Assembly (NCBI RefSeq): GCF_002332255.1
Contig: NZ_NRGW01000001.1
Coordinates: 1,178,001 to 1,242,000 of the forward strand
Source of the DNA: Halomonas sp. JB37
GTDB lineage: Bacteria; Pseudomonadota; Gammaproteobacteria; Pseudomonadales; Halomonadaceae
Direction of reading: 5' to 3'
Length of the DNA stretch: 64,000 nt
The notes beneath the pieces were generated by a model that saw only the letters and a list, made by a program, of their open reading frames with translations, was not told the DNA's origin and did no database searches. Shown here in pieces: positions 16,181-25,965 of the stretch (position 1 is the first letter of the stretch; each line of letters begins with the position of its first letter). A program made the position numbers and the translations under genes.

Positions 16181-19100
16181 GCCGTTTTTCCTGCACCGAT
16201 GGTATATCGCTGACTGGTCAAGATGAACTGCTGACAGCCGTCCGTGAGGTGACGACTCTGCCAGACAGGGTCGCCGGCGATGACAATCTCATCGCATTGG
16301 GGCTGGACTCCCTGGCGGTCATGCGACTCGCGAGCCGTTGGCGTAAGCAGGGTGCCAACGTCAGTTTTGCCAGCTTGATTGAGCGCCCCACACTGGCTGC
16401 CTGGTGGGCGCAGCTGGACCCAGCACAGCCCGGTCACGATGCCGTAGACCCCGTGGCAACCGATGAAATGCTCCCAGATATTGACCCCACGCTGGCGTTT
16501 GGTCTCACCGACGTTCAGCATGCCTATTGGATAGGGCGTCAGAACGGACAGCCGCTCGGCGGTGTCGGCTGTCATGCGTATCTTGAACTCGACGGCACGG
16601 GCCTGGACGCCGAAAGGCTGATGCGGGCATGGAAGGTGCTACGCCAACATCACGGCATGTTGCGTGCACGATTCACCGAAGATGGTGAGCAGCGGATCAG
16701 TACCGAGAACATAGATCCCGTCGTGGTATCGCATGATCTGAGAGGGCTTAACCCGACGCAACTCAATCAGGCGTTGGCGGCTATTCGGGCACGGCTTTCC
16801 CACCGACGGCTGGATGTCTCCCAGGGTGAAGTCATGGGCCTGGAGCTCAGCCTTATGGATGAGCAGCGGACACGTCTGCACGTCGATATCGACTTGTTGG
16901 TGGCTGATGTTCAGAGTCTGCATATCATCCTGCGGGATCTGGCCACGGCGTATGCCGGTGGCCGCGAGATGGCTGCGTTACCCGCCGCCAGCGATTGGCA
17001 CTTTGCCCGCTATCTGGCACGAGAGCGACAGGCGAAGCAATTTGATCGCGCCCGTGATCGCGAATACTGGTCCAGACAGCTCCCTGATATGCCAGGCGCC
17101 CCAGGGCTGCCATTGACCGCGGGCGCAGGCCAAACAACGACACCTCCCACATTTCGGCGTCGCGAGCATGTTCTGGCACCCGAGGCCTGGTTTGCGCTGA
17201 AGCGAAGAGCAGCCCTAAGTTATGTGACCCCGGCAAATCTCCTGCTATCAGCTTACGCAGAGGTGCTGTCGCGATGGAGCGTCCAGCCACGTTTTCTGAT
17301 CAATGTTCCCCTGTTCGACCGGCAGGCCGAGGACTCGGGCATCGAGCATGTCGTTGCTGATTTCACCAATCTGCTTCTGCTCTCCTGCGACTTCACCGAG
17401 CCACTATCCTTCGAGCACCGCCTACAGCAGATTCAAGCGCGCCTTCACGCCGATATGGCTCACGCCAGCTACTCCGGCGTGGAAGTGCAGCGTGATCTGG
17501 GACGCCATCATCGAAATGAAGGGGTCATCGCGCCGGTCGTCTTTGCCTGTAACCTGGGCACGCCACTTGTGGATGCGCCGACAAAGGCGGTGTTGGGCGA
17601 GCTCCATCACATGATCTCTCAAACGCCACAGGTCTGGCTCGATCACCAGGTCTACGATCACGAGGGTGGTTTATTATTGGTCTGGGATGCCGTCGAGGAT
17701 CTATTCCCGACGTCGCTGCTTGACGACATGTTTTCGACATATATTCATCTCATCGAGTGGCTTGCCGCCAACCCGGGAGAATGGGGCGGCAAGCCACGCG
17801 CTGTTTTGCCATTGCCACAGGCCAGTATTCGCGCGCAAGCCAATGCGACCGCCTGTGCGTTGCCGCCACGTCTTTTGCAGACCCCGATTCTGGCGCAGGG
17901 CACTGCGTATCCCGAGCGCGTGGCACTGATTGCCGGCGAGCAGACACTCACCTTCGGTGAGCTGTGTGCCCGTGCCCTGAGCGTGGCCGGTGAGTTGGTC
18001 GCACAGGGCGTGCTACCCGGCGCTCCGGTTGCGATCAGCCTGCCCCGAGGGCCGGACCAGGTCGTGGCGGCGTTGGGTATTCTCATGGCGGGAGGGTGCT
18101 ATGTGCCCATCGGCTTACGTCAACCGGCCAGCCGTCGGGCGAAGATTCAGCGTACGGCGGGCATCGCCCATGCGCTGTGCAGTCAGGCTCACCCGCCGGA
18201 GCGGGAAGCGGACGATGGCGTTCAATATCTTGAGATCGAAGTGGCTCGTCTGCATACGCCGCTGGTAGCACCCGTTACCGTCGATCCCGCTTCGCCGGCT
18301 TATATCATCTTTACCTCCGGTTCGACCGGTGAGCCCAAAGGCGTACAGATCGCCCACCAGGCTGCAGCCAACACCCTCGACGATATCAACGCCCGCTGTG
18401 GAATTACCGACACCAGTCGTGGCCTGGCCGTCTCCGCGTTGGACTTCGATCTGTCGGTCTACGATCTCTTCGGCCTGCTGGGCGTGGGCGGTTCGCTCGT
18501 GCTGATTGACGACGATCACCAGCGTGATGCGGCCCATTGGGTCGAGTTGGTCACACACCATCAGATCACGGTCTGGAACTCGGTGCCGGTGCTGCTGGAT
18601 ATGCTGCTGGTAGCGGGAGAGGGGCGCCGCCTGCCACTGGAACAGGTGCTGCTCTCGGGTGACTGGATCGGGCTTGATTTGCCGGAGCGTCTGGCCGCCT
18701 GTAGCCAGGCCCGCCTGTTCGCCTTGGGGGGGGCGACCGAAGCCTCGATCTGGTCGAACGTCTGCGAAGTCGAACACCCCATTCCTGCTGACTGGATCTC
18801 GATTCCCTATGGTAAGCCGTTGGCCAATCAGCAATACCGCGTGGTCGATACTCAGGGTCGCGACTGCCCGAACTGGGTCGCGGGAGAACTGTGGATCGGT
18901 GGAGCGGGCGTTGCCGATGGTTATCGCGGTGCCCCCGAACTGACGGCCTCGTGCTTTGTGGAATGGGCCGGTTCGCGCTGGTACCGCACGGGCGATCGCG
19001 GGCGCTACTGGCCGGACGGCACGCTGGAGTTTCTGGGTCGCGAAGATCACCAGGTCAAGATCCGCGGTCATCGTATCGAACTTGGTGAGATCGAAACGGC

Positions 19101-22100
19101 GCTGAAGGCTCAGCCTGGTGTTGAGCACGCCATCGTGGTGATGGTTGGTACGCCCGCTCACCTGGCTGCCGCGTTGGTGCTGGATCACGCAGCAGGCGAC
19201 GAGGCGTGGTCGCTCGAGAGTTTGCAGCAGGGGCTGAGCCAGACGTTACCGGACTACATGATTCCGGGTCACCTGTTGGTACTGGATGCGTTGCCACTGA
19301 GTGCCAACGGCAAGGTCGACAGAAAATCGGTGCTGGCAACGCTGGAGGCTCGTGCCACTGCCGTTACCCGGACCGAGAGCCTGGAAGCACCGCAGGGCGA
19401 TCGGGAAAATCAGGTTGCCGAACTCTGGACGCGGTTACTGGAGCTGGACCGGATCGGACGCCACCAGGGGTTCTTCGAGCTCGGTGGCGATAGTCTGCTG
19501 GCGACGCAGGTCATCGCCGCACTCAAACGGCAGAGTCTCGGTGCGCCGGAAGGGCTGAGAACTCTCTTTGCGAAGCCGATACTGGCAGACTTTGCAGCCG
19601 AGCTGCAGTCAATCGATGCGGATGAAGCGCGTGTTGAAATACGGCCGGATCCGGCCAATCGTTACGAGCCCTTCCCGCTGACGGAAGTTCAACGAGCCTA
19701 CTGGGTGGGGCAATCGACCGGTCTGCCATTGAGCTGTGGCACGCACTACCTGGTCGAGCTGGACGGTGAGGCGGTAGACCTCGAGCGGCTCGAACGGGCA
19801 TGGAATCGACTGGTTCAGCATCACGACATGCTGCGTGCCATCGTCGATGATGAAGGGCAGCAACGTGTCCTGGAGCACGTGCAGCCGATTTCCCTGACGC
19901 GCCATGAGTCATCGACAGATGATGCGGAGGTCGCTCAGCGCATATTGCACACTGCCTGGAGGGATGAGCGTGATGAGGGAGAGCTTCCGCATCGCATTCA
20001 CGTCGTGCAATACGGCGTAAATCGCTGTCGCATTGGTGTGATTTTCGACTACATGCTGTTAGACGGATTCAGCATCAAACTGGTGCTGGATACATTGGCC
20101 CGGGTGTATCGAGAGCCGCTGGTGGCGCTTGAACCCCTGTCACTGTCGTTCCGGGACTATGTCGAGCAGGTTAGATCGGATGGTAAGGCGCTGGCGCGAG
20201 CCAGTGATTATTGGCAGACGCGTCTCGATTATTTGCCGATGGCTCCCGAACTCCCGCTTGTCTGCGACCCGGATACCTTGTCCGTTGCCCATTTTCACCG
20301 ACGTCAGGCACGGCTGCCTGCGTATCAGTGGCAACGCCTACGTCAATTATCCAGTGCACGGAATATCACGCCCTCAGTTTTGCTGCTGACAGTCTATGCG
20401 CGACTGCTCAGTCAGTGGAGCGGGGGCAGTGCCCACACACTGAACATGACACTCTTCGATCGGCAAGCGGTGCACCCGGACATCAACCGCGTGCTCGGTG
20501 ATTTTACGTCGTTGGCACCGGTCGCCTTCCATCCTGCGAATGATGCCAGTTTTATCACCCAGGCACAGGCGATGCAGCGTGAAGTGGCCGACGCGCTGGA
20601 ACACCGAGAACGCTCTTCCATTTGGGTGCAGCGTGCCCTGAATCGCCAGGGTGAGCGAACAGGTGTGTCGTTGCCGATCGTCTTCACTAGTACGCTGGGA
20701 ATGGGAGGCGGTCTGCTGGAAGAGGCTGAGGAAGGTTTTCCTGCTCTCGTTTCTGGTGGTTTGTCGGAAACTCCCCAGGTCTGGCTCGACCACCAGGTTT
20801 ACGAATACAACGGCAGCCTCGTCCTGACCTGGGATTCTGTGGATGCGCTATTCCCAGAGGAGATGCTGGATACGATGTTCGAGGCGTATCAATGTGCCTT
20901 GAAGCAACTGTTGAATAGTGACTGGCAACTGCCACATGACACTACTCTGCCATTGCCACAGGCCAGTATTCGCGCGCAAGCCAATGCGACCGCCTGTGCG
21001 TTGCCGCCACGTCTTTTGCAGACCCCGATTCTGGCGCAGGGCACTGCGTATCCCGAGCGCGTGGCACTGATTGCCGGCGAGCAGACACTCACCTTCGGTG
21101 AGCTGTGTGCCCGTGCCCTGAGCGTGGCCGGTGAGTTGGTCGCACAGGGCGTGCTACCCGGCGCTCCGGTTGCGATCAGCCTGCCCCGAGGGCCGGACCA
21201 GGTCGTGGCGGCGTTGGGTATTCTCATGGCGGGAGGGTGCTATGTGCCCATCGGCTTACGTCAACCGGCCAGCCGTCGGGCGAAGATTCAGCGTACGGCG
21301 GGCATCGCCCATGCGCTGTGCAGTCAGGCTCACCCGCCGGAGCGGGAAGCGGACGATGGCGTTCAATATCTTGAGATCGAAGTGGCTCGTCTGCATACGC
21401 CGCTGGTAGCACCCGTTACCGTCGATCCCGCTTCGCCGGCTTATATCATCTTTACCTCCGGTTCGACCGGTGAGCCCAAAGGCGTACAGATCGCCCACCA
21501 GGCTGCAGCCAACACCCTCGACGATATCAACGCCCGCTGTGGAATTACCGACACCAGTCGTGGCCTGGCCGTCTCCGCGTTGGACTTCGATCTGTCGGTC
21601 TACGATCTCTTCGGCCTGCTGGGCGTGGGCGGTTCGCTCGTGCTGATTGACGACGATCACCAGCGTGATGCGGCCCATTGGGTCGAGTTGGTCACACACC
21701 ATCAGATCACGGTCTGGAACTCGGTGCCGGTGCTGCTGGATATGCTGCTGGTAGCGGGAGAGGGGCGCCGCCTGCCACTGGAACAGGTGCTGCTCTCGGG
21801 TGACTGGATCGGGCTTGATTTGCCGGAGCGTCTGGCCGCCTGTAGCCAGGCCCGCCTGTTCGCCTTGGGGGGGGCGACCGAAGCCTCGATCTGGTCGAAC
21901 GTCTGCGAAGTCGAACACCCCATTCCTGCTGACTGGATCTCGATTCCCTATGGTAAGCCGTTGGCCAATCAGCAATACCGCGTGGTCGATACTCAGGGTC
22001 GCGACTGCCCGAACTGGGTCGCGGGAGAACTGTGGATCGGTGGAGCGGGCGTTGCCGATGGTTATCGCGGTGCCCCCGAACTGACGGCCTCGTGCTTTGT

Positions 22101-25100
22101 GGAATGGGCCGGTTCGCGCTGGTACCGCACGGGCGATCGCGGGCGCTACTGGCCGGACGGCACGCTGGAGTTTCTGGGTCGCGAAGATCACCAGGTCAAG
22201 ATCCGCGGTCATCGTATCGAACTTGGTGAGATCGAAACGGCGCTGAAGGCTCAGCCTGGTGTTGAGCACGCCATCGTGGTGATGGTTGGTACGCCCGCTC
22301 ACCTGGCTGCCGCGTTGGTGCTGGATCACGCACCGGACGACGAGGCGTCGTTCCTCGCGGCTCTGACACCTTCGCTGGAGCAGGCGCTGCCGGACTACAT
22401 GATCCCGGGACAGTTGCTGGTGCTGGATGCGTTGCCACTGAGTGCCAACGGCAAGGTCGACAGAAAGGCCGTGGTGGCGACAGTCAACGCCCAAACCGCC
22501 GCAGTGGCGGAGACTTTTGAAGCGCCAAAAGGTGAACGGGAGCTTCAGGTCGCCAATCTCTGGATGCGGTTGCTGGAGCTGGACCGGATCGGACGCCACC
22601 AGGGGTTCTTCGAACTCGGTGGCGATAGTCTGCTGGCGACGCAGGTTATCGCTTCGCTCAAGCAGCAGGGTCTCGGAGCACCGGAAGGACTGAGAACGCT
22701 CTTCGCGAAGCCAGCGCTGGCTGATTTCGCGGGTGAACTACAGCGGGTCGACACGGATGAAGCGCGTGTTGAAATACGGCCGGACCCCGCCAATCGTTAC
22801 GAACCCTTCCCGCTGACGGAAGTCCAGCGGGCCTACTGGGTGGGGCAATCGACGGGCTTGCCGCTGAGCTGTGGCACACATTATTTGATTGAGCTGGATG
22901 GCGAAGCAGTGGATCTGGCGCGGCTTGAGCAGGCGTGGAATCGGTTGGTTGAACATCACGATATGCTGCGTGCTGTCGTTAACGATGAAGGGCAGCATAT
23001 ACGTGCATCGGTGCCGGTGTGTCGCGTAACGCTGGAAGCGGATCGAGCTGACAGCGCGGAAGAGGCTCGTGAGCGCCTTCACCGTGTATGGGAAGCACAT
23101 CAGGCAGATTTATCGCAGGAGTCGATGTTTGCCCTGAGGGCGATTCGCTATGGTCAACATGGCTACCGGCTGGGCTTGTTCCTGAATTATCTAACTCTCG
23201 ATGGCTACAGTATCAAGCGCCTGCTCAATGACTTCGCACTGTGTTACGGCGACCCGGATCATGTGCTGAGGCAGACAGGGATAGGATTTCGAGACTATGT
23301 GGTCCAGGTCAGACCGGCGCCCAGTCGGCGGCAACGGGCCGAAGCGTATTGGCGTGCACGGCTGGATGATCTTCCGGCTGCAGCCACGTTGCCGATGGTT
23401 TGCGACCCCCAAATACTGACATCAGTAAAATTCAGGCGTCACAGTGGGCGTCTCGATAAAGCGACCTGGCAGGCAGTGAGGCAGCAGGCCAGAAAGGGTG
23501 GCTTGACTCCCTCGGTATTGGTCTTACTGGTCTATGCACAGGTGTTGTCTCGCTGGAGTGGTGGCAAGGCGCATACCGTCAACCTGACGCTATTTGATCG
23601 TCAGCCGGTTCATTCGGATATCGATTATGTGCTCGGTGACTTCACGTCGCTGGCTCCCGTTGCCTGCCATCCGCTCGCGGACGCCTCGCTTACAGAACAA
23701 GCGAGTGCTATACAGCAGCAGATCGCGGAGGTACTAGAGTATCGGGAAGTGTCTTCCATTTGGGTCCAGCGTGAGCGCGCGAAGCGAGTGGGCACAATAG
23801 CAGCAGCGTTGCCTGTGGTCTTTACCAGTACGCTGGGCATCTCCGATAGCCTATTCGATCAGCCCCTGCCGACCGGTTTTCCGAATCTCGCGCCGGACGG
23901 CGGCTTGTCGCAAACGCCTCAGGTTTGGCTCGACCATCAAATGTACGAGCATCAGGGGGCCTTGTTGTTCTCCTGGGATGTACTGGAAGGCGTCTTCCCG
24001 CAAGGGCTGATTGAAGATGCGTTTGCGAGCTTGGTCGCAGGACTGAATCAGTTGGCAACGGCGCGTTGGGATGCACCGTTCCTTCTTGATGCGCCGGCAC
24101 ACCAGAGGGATACCCGTGCGCAAGCCAATGCGACCGCCTGTGCGTTGCCGCCACGTCTTTTGCAGACCCCGATTCTGGCGCAGGGCACTGCGTATCCCGA
24201 GCGCGTGGCACTGATTGCCGGCGAGCAGACACTCACCTTCGGTGAGCTGTGTGCCCGTGCCCTGAGCGTGGCCGGTGAGTTGGTCGCACAGGGCGTGCTA
24301 CCCGGCGCTCCGGTTGCGATCAGCCTGCCCCGAGGGCCGGACCAGGTCGTGGCGGCGTTGGGTATTCTCATGGCGGGAGGGTGCTATGTGCCCATCGGCT
24401 TACGTCAACCGGCCAGCCGTCGGGCGAAGATTCAGCGTACGGCGGGCATCGCCCATGCGCTGTGCAGTCAGGCTCACCCGCCGGAGCGGGAAGCGGACGA
24501 TGGCGTTCAATATCTTGAGATCGAAGTGGCTCGTCTGCATACGCCGCTGGTAGCACCCGTTACCGTCGATCCCGCTTCGCCGGCTTATATCATCTTTACC
24601 TCCGGTTCGACCGGTGAGCCCAAAGGCGTACAGATCGCCCACCAGGCTGCAGCCAACACCCTCGACGATATCAACGCCCGCTGTGGAATTACCGACACCA
24701 GTCGTGGCCTGGCCGTCTCCGCGTTGGACTTCGATCTGTCGGTCTACGATCTCTTCGGCCTGCTGGGCGTGGGCGGTTCGCTCGTGCTGATTGACGACGA
24801 TCACCAGCGTGATGCGGCCCATTGGGTCGAGTTGGTCACACACCATCAGATCACGGTCTGGAACTCGGTGCCGGTGCTGCTGGATATGCTGCTGGTAGCG
24901 GGAGAGGGGCGCCGCCTGCCACTGGAACAGGTGCTGCTCTCGGGTGACTGGATCGGGCTTGATTTGCCGGAGCGTCTGGCCGCCTGTAGCCAGGCCCGCC
25001 TGTTCGCCTTGGGGGGGGCGACCGAAGCCTCGATCTGGTCGAACGTCTGCGAAGTCGAACACCCCATTCCTGCTGACTGGATCTCGATTCCCTATGGTAA

Positions 25101-25965
25101 GCCGTTGGCCAATCAGCAATACCGCGTGGTCGATACTCAGGGTCGCGACTGCCCGAACTGGGTCGCGGGAGAACTGTGGATCGGTGGAGCGGGCGTTGCC
25201 GATGGTTATCGCGGTGCCCCCGAACTGACGGCCTCGTGCTTTGTGGAATGGGCCGGTTCGCGCTGGTACCGCACGGGCGATCGCGGGCGCTACTGGCCGG
25301 ACGGCACGCTGGAGTTTCTGGGTCGCGAAGATCACCAGGTCAAGATCCGCGGTCATCGTATCGAACTTGGTGAGATCGAAACGGCGCTGAAGGCTCAGCC
25401 TGGTGTTGAGCACGCCATCGTGGTGATGGTTGGTACGCCCGCTCACCTGGCTGCCGCGTTGGTGCTGGATCACGCAGCAGGCGACGAGGCGTCGTTCCTC
25501 GCGGCTCTGACACATTCGCTGGAGCAGGCGCTGCCGGACTACATGATTCCGGGTCACCTGCTGGTACTGGATGAATTGCCGCTGAGCGCCAATGGCAAGG
25601 TCGATCGCGTCGCGATTAGCCGTCATTTGCAGGCATTGAGTCAGGAGTCACTATCACTCGAATCTCCGCGTCAGGGGCTAGAGACAGATATCGCTAACAC
25701 CTGGCAAGCGGTGTTGAACAACGATGATATCGGGCGTAACCAGGACTTCTTCGCTTTGGGCGGCGATAGCCTGAGTGCGACTCGCATTGTGGTGGCCCTA
25801 CAGCAGCGATTCGGCAAGGAAAGCCTGTCACTGCGGGAGTTTTATGCCAGCGCGCCAACTATTGCCGCGTTGGCTCGCCATATCGAGAGTCATGCGGCGG
25901 TTGCCTCAACGTCACCGGCATCCTCCCAAACTGCTCAGGTTCTGTTTGAAGAGGGCGTGTTATGA
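16177..25965 (+). CDS. Siderophore NRPS: ArCP-Cy-A-PCP-Cy-A-PCP-Cy-A-PCP
   Basis: 3262 residues. An aryl carrier domain (phosphopantetheine Ser45, GLDSL) would accept salicylate. Three elongation modules follow, with Cy domains at about 105-530, 1163-1580 and 2208-2625. Their DxxxxDxxS motifs are D239/D244/S247, D1291/D1296/S1299 and, in the third, Asn2337/D2342/S2345. A domains start near 548, 1595 and 2648; carrier serines are 1106, 2151 and 3198. The A-domain pocket residues read DLYNLSLI, the known cysteine code, in all three. No epimerase, methyltransferase or reductase is inserted and there is no terminal TE. Expected chain: salicyl plus three Cys, each cyclised. The A-domain DNA appears identical in the three copies. 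The C-terminus is acidic (LFEEGVL). It is the central gene of the ATGA-linked operon. Confidence 0.95.
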   Translation: MSRFSCTDGISLTGQDELLTAVREVTTLPDRVAGDDNLIALGLDSLAVMRLASRWRKQGANVSFASLIERPTLAAWWAQLDPAQPGHDAVDPVATDEMLPDIDPTLAFGLTDVQHAYWIGRQNGQPLGGVGCHAYLELDGTGLDAERLMRAWKVLRQHHGMLRARFTEDGEQRISTENIDPVVVSHDLRGLNPTQLNQALAAIRARLSHRRLDVSQGEVMGLELSLMDEQRTRLHVDIDLLVADVQSLHIILRDLATAYAGGREMAALPAASDWHFARYLARERQAKQFDRARDREYWSRQLPDMPGAPGLPLTAGAGQTTTPPTFRRREHVLAPEAWFALKRRAALSYVTPANLLLSAYAEVLSRWSVQPRFLINVPLFDRQAEDSGIEHVVADFTNLLLLSCDFTEPLSFEHRLQQIQARLHADMAHASYSGVEVQRDLGRHHRNEGVIAPVVFACNLGTPLVDAPTKAVLGELHHMISQTPQVWLDHQVYDHEGGLLLVWDAVEDLFPTSLLDDMFSTYIHLIEWLAANPGEWGGKPRAVLPLPQASIRAQANATACALPPRLLQTPILAQGTAYPERVALIAGEQTLTFGELCARALSVAGELVAQGVLPGAPVAISLPRGPDQVVAALGILMAGGCYVPIGLRQPASRRAKIQRTAGIAHALCSQAHPPEREADDGVQYLEIEVARLHTPLVAPVTVDPASPAYIIFTSGSTGEPKGVQIAHQAAANTLDDINARCGITDTSRGLAVSALDFDLSVYDLFGLLGVGGSLVLIDDDHQRDAAHWVELVTHHQITVWNSVPVLLDMLLVAGEGRRLPLEQVLLSGDWIGLDLPERLAACSQARLFALGGATEASIWSNVCEVEHPIPADWISIPYGKPLANQQYRVVDTQGRDCPNWVAGELWIGGAGVADGYRGAPELTASCFVEWAGSRWYRTGDRGRYWPDGTLEFLGREDHQVKIRGHRIELGEIETALKAQPGVEHAIVVMVGTPAHLAAALVLDHAAGDEAWSLESLQQGLSQTLPDYMIPGHLLVLDALPLSANGKVDRKSVLATLEARATAVTRTESLEAPQGDRENQVAELWTRLLELDRIGRHQGFFELGGDSLLATQVIAALKRQSLGAPEGLRTLFAKPILADFAAELQSIDADEARVEIRPDPANRYEPFPLTEVQRAYWVGQSTGLPLSCGTHYLVELDGEAVDLERLERAWNRLVQHHDMLRAIVDDEGQQRVLEHVQPISLTRHESSTDDAEVAQRILHTAWRDERDEGELPHRIHVVQYGVNRCRIGVIFDYMLLDGFSIKLVLDTLARVYREPLVALEPLSLSFRDYVEQVRSDGKALARASDYWQTRLDYLPMAPELPLVCDPDTLSVAHFHRRQARLPAYQWQRLRQLSSARNITPSVLLLTVYARLLSQWSGGSAHTLNMTLFDRQAVHPDINRVLGDFTSLAPVAFHPANDASFITQAQAMQREVADALEHRERSSIWVQRALNRQGERTGVSLPIVFTSTLGMGGGLLEEAEEGFPALVSGGLSETPQVWLDHQVYEYNGSLVLTWDSVDALFPEEMLDTMFEAYQCALKQLLNSDWQLPHDTTLPLPQASIRAQANATACALPPRLLQTPILAQGTAYPERVALIAGEQTLTFGELCARALSVAGELVAQGVLPGAPVAISLPRGPDQVVAALGILMAGGCYVPIGLRQPASRRAKIQRTAGIAHALCSQAHPPEREADDGVQYLEIEVARLHTPLVAPVTVDPASPAYIIFTSGSTGEPKGVQIAHQAAANTLDDINARCGITDTSRGLAVSALDFDLSVYDLFGLLGVGGSLVLIDDDHQRDAAHWVELVTHHQITVWNSVPVLLDMLLVAGEGRRLPLEQVLLSGDWIGLDLPERLAACSQARLFALGGATEASIWSNVCEVEHPIPADWISIPYGKPLANQQYRVVDTQGRDCPNWVAGELWIGGAGVADGYRGAPELTASCFVEWAGSRWYRTGDRGRYWPDGTLEFLGREDHQVKIRGHRIELGEIETALKAQPGVEHAIVVMVGTPAHLAAALVLDHAPDDEASFLAALTPSLEQALPDYMIPGQLLVLDALPLSANGKVDRKAVVATVNAQTAAVAETFEAPKGERELQVANLWMRLLELDRIGRHQGFFELGGDSLLATQVIASLKQQGLGAPEGLRTLFAKPALADFAGELQRVDTDEARVEIRPDPANRYEPFPLTEVQRAYWVGQSTGLPLSCGTHYLIELDGEAVDLARLEQAWNRLVEHHDMLRAVVNDEGQHIRASVPVCRVTLEADRADSAEEARERLHRVWEAHQADLSQESMFALRAIRYGQHGYRLGLFLNYLTLDGYSIKRLLNDFALCYGDPDHVLRQTGIGFRDYVVQVRPAPSRRQRAEAYWRARLDDLPAAATLPMVCDPQILTSVKFRRHSGRLDKATWQAVRQQARKGGLTPSVLVLLVYAQVLSRWSGGKAHTVNLTLFDRQPVHSDIDYVLGDFTSLAPVACHPLADASLTEQASAIQQQIAEVLEYREVSSIWVQRERAKRVGTIAAALPVVFTSTLGISDSLFDQPLPTGFPNLAPDGGLSQTPQVWLDHQMYEHQGALLFSWDVLEGVFPQGLIEDAFASLVAGLNQLATARWDAPFLLDAPAHQRDTRAQANATACALPPRLLQTPILAQGTAYPERVALIAGEQTLTFGELCARALSVAGELVAQGVLPGAPVAISLPRGPDQVVAALGILMAGGCYVPIGLRQPASRRAKIQRTAGIAHALCSQAHPPEREADDGVQYLEIEVARLHTPLVAPVTVDPASPAYIIFTSGSTGEPKGVQIAHQAAANTLDDINARCGITDTSRGLAVSALDFDLSVYDLFGLLGVGGSLVLIDDDHQRDAAHWVELVTHHQITVWNSVPVLLDMLLVAGEGRRLPLEQVLLSGDWIGLDLPERLAACSQARLFALGGATEASIWSNVCEVEHPIPADWISIPYGKPLANQQYRVVDTQGRDCPNWVAGELWIGGAGVADGYRGAPELTASCFVEWAGSRWYRTGDRGRYWPDGTLEFLGREDHQVKIRGHRIELGEIETALKAQPGVEHAIVVMVGTPAHLAAALVLDHAAGDEASFLAALTHSLEQALPDYMIPGHLLVLDELPLSANGKVDRVAISRHLQALSQESLSLESPRQGLETDIANTWQAVLNNDDIGRNQDFFALGGDSLSATRIVVALQQRFGKESLSLREFYASAPTIAALARHIESHAAVASTSPASSQTAQVLFEEGVL
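17807..19191 (+). repeat. A-domain repeat, copy 1 of 3
   Basis: About 1.38 kb covering the linker and the A-domain core of module 1. It appears identical to copy 2; identity to copy 3 starts at 17833 and runs on to about 19207. Translations compared in several frames on both strands show no difference. Confidence 0.9.
20948..22332 (+). repeat. A-domain repeat, copy 2 of 3
   Basis: Lies 3141 bases after copy 1. It is identical to copy 1 as far as I can read, up to the bases after GATCACGCA, where copy 2 changes. The flanking PCP and Cy DNA is similar but carries many synonymous changes. Confidence 0.9.
24118..25476 (+). repeat. A-domain repeat, copy 3 of 3
   Basis: Lies 6285 bases after copy 1. 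The match begins at GCGCAAGCC inside the inter-domain linker and runs through the A-domain core. Just past its end, copy 3 shares GCAGGCGACGAGGCGT with copy 1, then resembles copy 2. Confidence 0.9.

Noticed and set aside
18115..19188. Long minus-strand open frames (357-447 codons) repeated in each A domain
   Set aside because: They are antisense shadows of the high-GC NRPS gene, recur only because the DNA is repeated, and have no protein-like family pattern or ribosome site.
17807..25476. The three 1.4-kb repeats as transposons or a CRISPR-like array
   Set aside because: They lie in frame within one NRPS gene and encode A domains; there are no terminal repeats and no short regularly spaced units.
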